Source: Acanthaster planci
Lineage: Eukaryota; Echinodermata; Asteroidea; Valvatida; Acanthasteridae
Direction of reading: 5' to 3'
Length of the DNA: 64,000 bases
Assembly: GCF_001949145.1 (NCBI RefSeq)
Contig: NW_019091386.1
Coordinates: 1,601,986-1,665,985, forward strand
Part shown: positions 60,111 through 64,000 of the stretch, piece after piece
Layout of the letters: each line of letters starts with the position of its first letter
Position numbering within the stretch: position 1 is the first letter of the stretch
The notes under the pieces: generated by a model
The model's input: the letters and a program-made list of their open reading frames with translations, nothing else
Databases searched by the model: none
Told to the model about the DNA's origin: nothing
Made by a program: the position numbers and the translations under genes

Positions 60111-63100
60111 CCTGTACTACACACTTCTAATATAAATCTGTGGGGTTCAACTTTTGGCTGTGACAGTGAGCAATCATGTCCTCAGAAAATTCACAGCGTC
60201 ATCGTAGCACAGATCACTAAAATGCAGAACTGAAGCTCAGAATTTCTGAAGCTGTCGGTCCTCACACACACTTGAGGTCAGGTAGCAGCACTGATGACTT
60301 GTCTGTCAAGACACCCGAGTTTCGGGTCTCCTGAGTAGAAAATCTGAAATGGCATTTGACCACAGTTCAACAGGCATGCTGCAATCGTGTGAGTTTTCTG
60401 CTCACGTGAGCAAAGTACAGTATGCCAGAATCCCCGTCGGCCACTCAGGTTAACAAATGGCAGATGAATAGGAAACTGCCTTTCATTTGGAAAGGCACCG
60501 AAAAGTACATGTAAAGGCTGCACAGAAAAGAGATTGCTAATCTGTTGTACATGCATGTCTCTATCAAACTCTATGTGGCGACAGCTCCCTGGTCACATGG
60601 GAATTTTTTTCCAATCATCCGGCTCGTCTGTTCCGATCCCTTCACAGACGTTTCTCTCCTTCATTAAAGCTTGAAAAGGCAGTTTTGCCGAGCATCCACC
60701 GACTAGGGTATGCTGGTGCGTACATGTAATTCTACTGGCAGAGTACAATGTTATTACAGGTTTTTACCGGTAAGAATTGACTGAATGCAGTGCGTTTGTG
60801 TAAACTGAAGCACTGAAATGATTGAAATTCACATTTATCATTTTGTGCTGGTGCAGAGACTGAAATGCACAGTATGGACAGGGAATTCATACGCTTAAGT
60901 TCTATATAATATGCTGAACATGGACAGTTTTTTGCATTTGTATCACCAAAGTGATTACATTTTTAATGACAGAAAAGGACTCTTTTTCTAAGAAATATCC
61001 TCTTTTCTCTTTTCTGCGAGTAATGTTAAGGAATGCGGCAAAAACAATTCCTGATTCCCCCCCTCGGAAAGACCACTTCCAGTGTGTACTGATAACATCA
61101 TGCATGTGTACACTATCACCAGGTGCTGGGGATGATCTGGGGTAGGCCTACAGTGATGTTTGTGATTGAAATGTACACGCATGCATGGATTCTGTTCTGA
61201 TCTTTGAAGAAGGTGAATTCGTTGAGTGCCCGCATGTGCATCAATTGAATATGGCTCGGAATGTGGATGTATTGAATATCACCTGTCAACATGCAGCCAC
61301 TGTCAAGATGGTACTTTACATGCATCTCTGCCAGAGTGTACGGTAGTCGTACCTGGTACCAATGCGTACATGTGTACCGTATGATAAGTATGTGTACATA
61401 TACAGTGAATGTACACAATGCTGTATACTTGTCAAATGTTTTCAGGTTCGATCGCATACACATGCACAAATCACCCTGTTCTTCACTGTTTCATTATCAG
61501 TACAAAAGTCCATTGGTTAGAGTTTATTCAAATCAAATAAATGGCAAAATAATTTTATTTTTGTAAATGGCACTATCATCAAAACCACCTTTGCCTGTAC
61601 ATCTTTTATGATTTCAACAAAACGATTAAGATAAATCAAGATTCAAAACTATAGAGCCCCAAGTGCACTTCACACATTTACCAAACCACTTTTGTTTTGA
61701 ATGCCTTTGAGACACGGCTCTGCTGAGTTCTCCGGAAAGAAACAAAAAATAACAGCAACGACTCCAAGTGATTACCAAACACTAGGGCAGATCGAAAGGC
61801 TTGCTGATTAATATATTCATTTGATACAACACAAAGCCGCCAGTCATCTGCGACGATGTGTTGGTGGCCACCACCTCACCAGGTGAGGTGTCCAAGGGCT
61901 TCAGCGCCAAAGACCCCTTCCCCAAAGCTCCTGGGGAAAGTCTGCCATTAACGTGCCCCTCCCAGTACAAAAACATGTTTACAGTCAAAGCTCAGTTTCA
62001 AAGTTTCATCATTGTTCATCCTTGTTTTTCAGCAATTTGGAAAGTTCTTGATTCCTGACACACCTTAACGTCAAGAACAGAGAAAAAGAAACTGCGGTCA
62101 ACTACTGTTGAACACTGTTATTAATTCCGTCCACAAAGCGTAGTGCAACAGTTCCTGCAGTTTACCCAGGGATCCTGTGTTAGTCACTGAAAAGCCAGAC
62201 TTCACTCTATTTTGAGCGCACTGTGCACAAAAATCTTATTACTGGTACATGTACATTCTACAATTAGGGCTTTAAAATAATTCACATAATGTAATTAACC
62301 GATCCTTCAGTCAGTTACTTGGTTAACTACAGTATTTCAATCAGACAAACCAAAAAACACTTTGCGAAGGGAGAACGTCCATTCTGAAGGTGCAAGACCG
62401 AGAGCTATTAGTAAGAACTTCAAGTAAAGACTCTGGGTGTTGACGTCGGAAATTTCTTGCCCCTCACCACTGCTGAGAATGCAAGAAAATATCTCCCTTC
62501 CCTGGTGCTGGCAGGAGGAATGTTTAAGTACCAAAAACTCCGACAAATTGTTAGAGGGTCCATCCTTTTTCTATTCACATCATCACTGGCACATACATGT
62601 ACATGCGTGTGAACCAAGTACCAGTGCAATGCTAGCATGAATTATGCCGTGATTATGGCTGGTCAGGAAGTTGGGCAAATGAGAGGAAAAAAAACCCACC
62701 CATTTGCTTGATCAAAACAGTAACCTGGAAAATTATCAAATCCCAGAAGAAAGATTAACCGTACTGAGTGGACTTACATGTAAATGTACCCATCCCCGAA
62801 TCACCAGTTTTACAGAAATGATAACCTGATTGAGTACACTACATGCACCGGTATGTGCAAATATTGCTGCAAAGACTAAGAGTAAACCGACAGAATTTTC
62901 ATGTTAGCCATTGCTTATCAGGACTTCACACTATCAATGATTAATCTGGCAAGCATTCGAAGGAGACAGAGTTCTCCCAATCCCGGACATCAAATCAGCT
63001 GGGACTTAAACAGCATCGACCAAGCTGACAGGCGGCCCTATAGTAGCTCATGTTGCAAAATCACCTAGCTGCGAAAGAAGCATGCATTTTTTAAACCCAC

Positions 63101-63196
63101 TGCACAAGTGACTTAGTCTTCGTGCCGATAATAATTGAAGTTCTATAACCACCAGACCACTTCTGGTGAAGGATTACTGAGATTAGGAATACTCAC

Positions 63197-63275
63197 TGAC
63201 ATAAGGCATGCCAGTCAGTGGTTCGTTGGGTGTTTCTCCAATGTCATTCCTACATATACGAGCGTGTAACACAAC
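63197..63275 (-). other. Candidate upstream exon of RhoBTB (5' leader or alternative N-terminus)
   Basis: On the minus strand this 79-nt segment has an acceptor-like TTACTTCCAG and a strong donor GTCA|GTGAGT. One frame is open: VVLHARICRNDIGETPNEPL followed by TGMPYV plus one base. Its ending phase (1) is exactly what the acceptor at 57113 needs to enter the RhoBTB frame. An ATG inside it (63209-63207) would then read MPYVS and continue in frame through 57111-57072 to the normal start, adding 18 residues. I recognise no family in this peptide. It could equally be a chance ORF or plain 5'UTR. Confidence 0.3.
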
Positions 63276-64000
63276 CTGGAAGTAACATACATGTACATGT
63301 GTAATCGTGTACATGCATAGGAATGTGGAAGATCTTTGGAAGTACCGGTACACGTACATGTACGGTACTTCCAATTTGAACCACTTTTGATTTAAGTCGA
63401 TCAATTAAATGTCAAAGATGTTTATTTAATGTTTGTCACTGGTTTTACTCAGAAATTTAGGCTTGAAACATTTACAAAGTGTACATGTACATCATGCATG
63501 CAGATGATATAATCAAAGCATCCCTTCATCAGTTGAAAAGAGCCACATTAGTTGGGAGTGTTCATTTTGTTGGTAGCGACGTGACTGTACCACGTGCATT
63601 TCCTAGTCATTCACGAACCAGTTAAGTTCAGTTCTGATCAAAGGAACCTCTGTTGCTTGGAGAACTGCAACCTCTCTTGGTCCAGCTTGGGGCTCACTGT
63701 CTTGCCCCTCCATGCTACTAACATCTTGAAACACTACTTACACTTTGTGTTCTGTCTCTGTAAAATCAAATAAATGTGAATACGATGTGAATATGACAAC
63801 TTACATGTAAGGGTACTGTGCTTAGGAAAAGCACAATGTAAGGTAATGATGCAACAAAAACATGACACCGGGTAATTTCAAATATCATTTTGTGAACACA
63901 TGGCCAACTCTGGCAATGGGCGTACGTTGCTACTGAAAAAGTTAAGTAGAATGAGTGCTTGGTGAGTTTTCTTGTACAGTACGTGCATCAATCGATAAAA

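Larger units (their letters stand above)
57113..64000 (-). other. RhoBTB 5' leader intron and upstream region
   Basis: This region lies upstream of the acceptor at 57113. It probably contains one or more 5' non-coding exons and the promoter of RhoBTB. A candidate exon is at 63275-63197, a modestly CpG-rich patch at about 57580-57890, and a motif-rich, repeat-poor patch at about 59690-60110. No other gene was recognised. Confidence 0.5.

Noticed and set aside
1-64000. CRISPR arrays, operons, prophage or plasmid functions
   Set aside because: No spaced direct-repeat array and no prokaryotic gene organisation. The spliced genes show that this is a eukaryotic chromosome.

Overview
This is a eukaryotic, metazoan nuclear window. 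Short GC-rich coding exons with GT/AG splice sites sit in long AT-rich introns, and no bacterial-style operons, rRNA genes or intact mobile-element ORFs are visible. The whole window is peppered with the self-complementary words TACATGTA/GTACATGTAC and TACCGGTA. The style and the two genes suggest a marine invertebrate, most likely a deuterostome (echinoderm, hemichordate or amphioxus). That placement is an inference and other invertebrates are not excluded.

Two protein-coding genes can be supported, both on the minus strand in head-to-tail order. On the right (57071 down to 45605) is a complete RhoBTB gene: nine coding exons, all junctions phase-consistent, 2,286 nt of CDS and a 761-residue product. 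The product has an atypical Rho GTPase domain, a proline-rich linker, a first BTB domain split by about 140 low-complexity residues, a second BTB domain and a basic C-terminal tail. RhoBTB proteins are known as atypical GTPases and substrate adaptors for CUL3 ubiquitin ligases. A spliced 5' leader is implied by an acceptor just upstream of the start codon, and a candidate upstream exon lies at 63275-63197. On the left is the 5' part of an adducin gene: start-codon exon 25231-25019, a 24.4 kb intron, and exon 634-517. The rest runs off the left edge. Adducin caps actin filaments and recruits spectrin to the membrane skeleton.

Layout: 1-516 adducin intron; 517-634 adducin exon; 635-25018 large adducin intron with dispersed repeats, a SINE-like block and motif clusters; 25019-25290 start-codon exon with 5'UTR; 25291-45604 non-coding (adducin 5' leader intron and promoter, RhoBTB 3'UTR) with a CpG-rich candidate promoter near 37.05-37.6 kb, a 367-bp fold-back element and short tandem repeats; 45605-57112 RhoBTB; 57113-64000 RhoBTB 5' leader, intron or promoter with a candidate enhancer-like patch.

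No clearly new molecular system was found. The most interesting points are the RhoBTB G-domain signature (canonical TKND base-specificity motif with substituted catalytic positions), a short uORF ending two bases before the RhoBTB ATG together with a possible alternative N-terminus, several non-autonomous inverted-repeat elements, a perfect CTCF-type core beside a TATA-like box, and the genome-wide palindromic word family.
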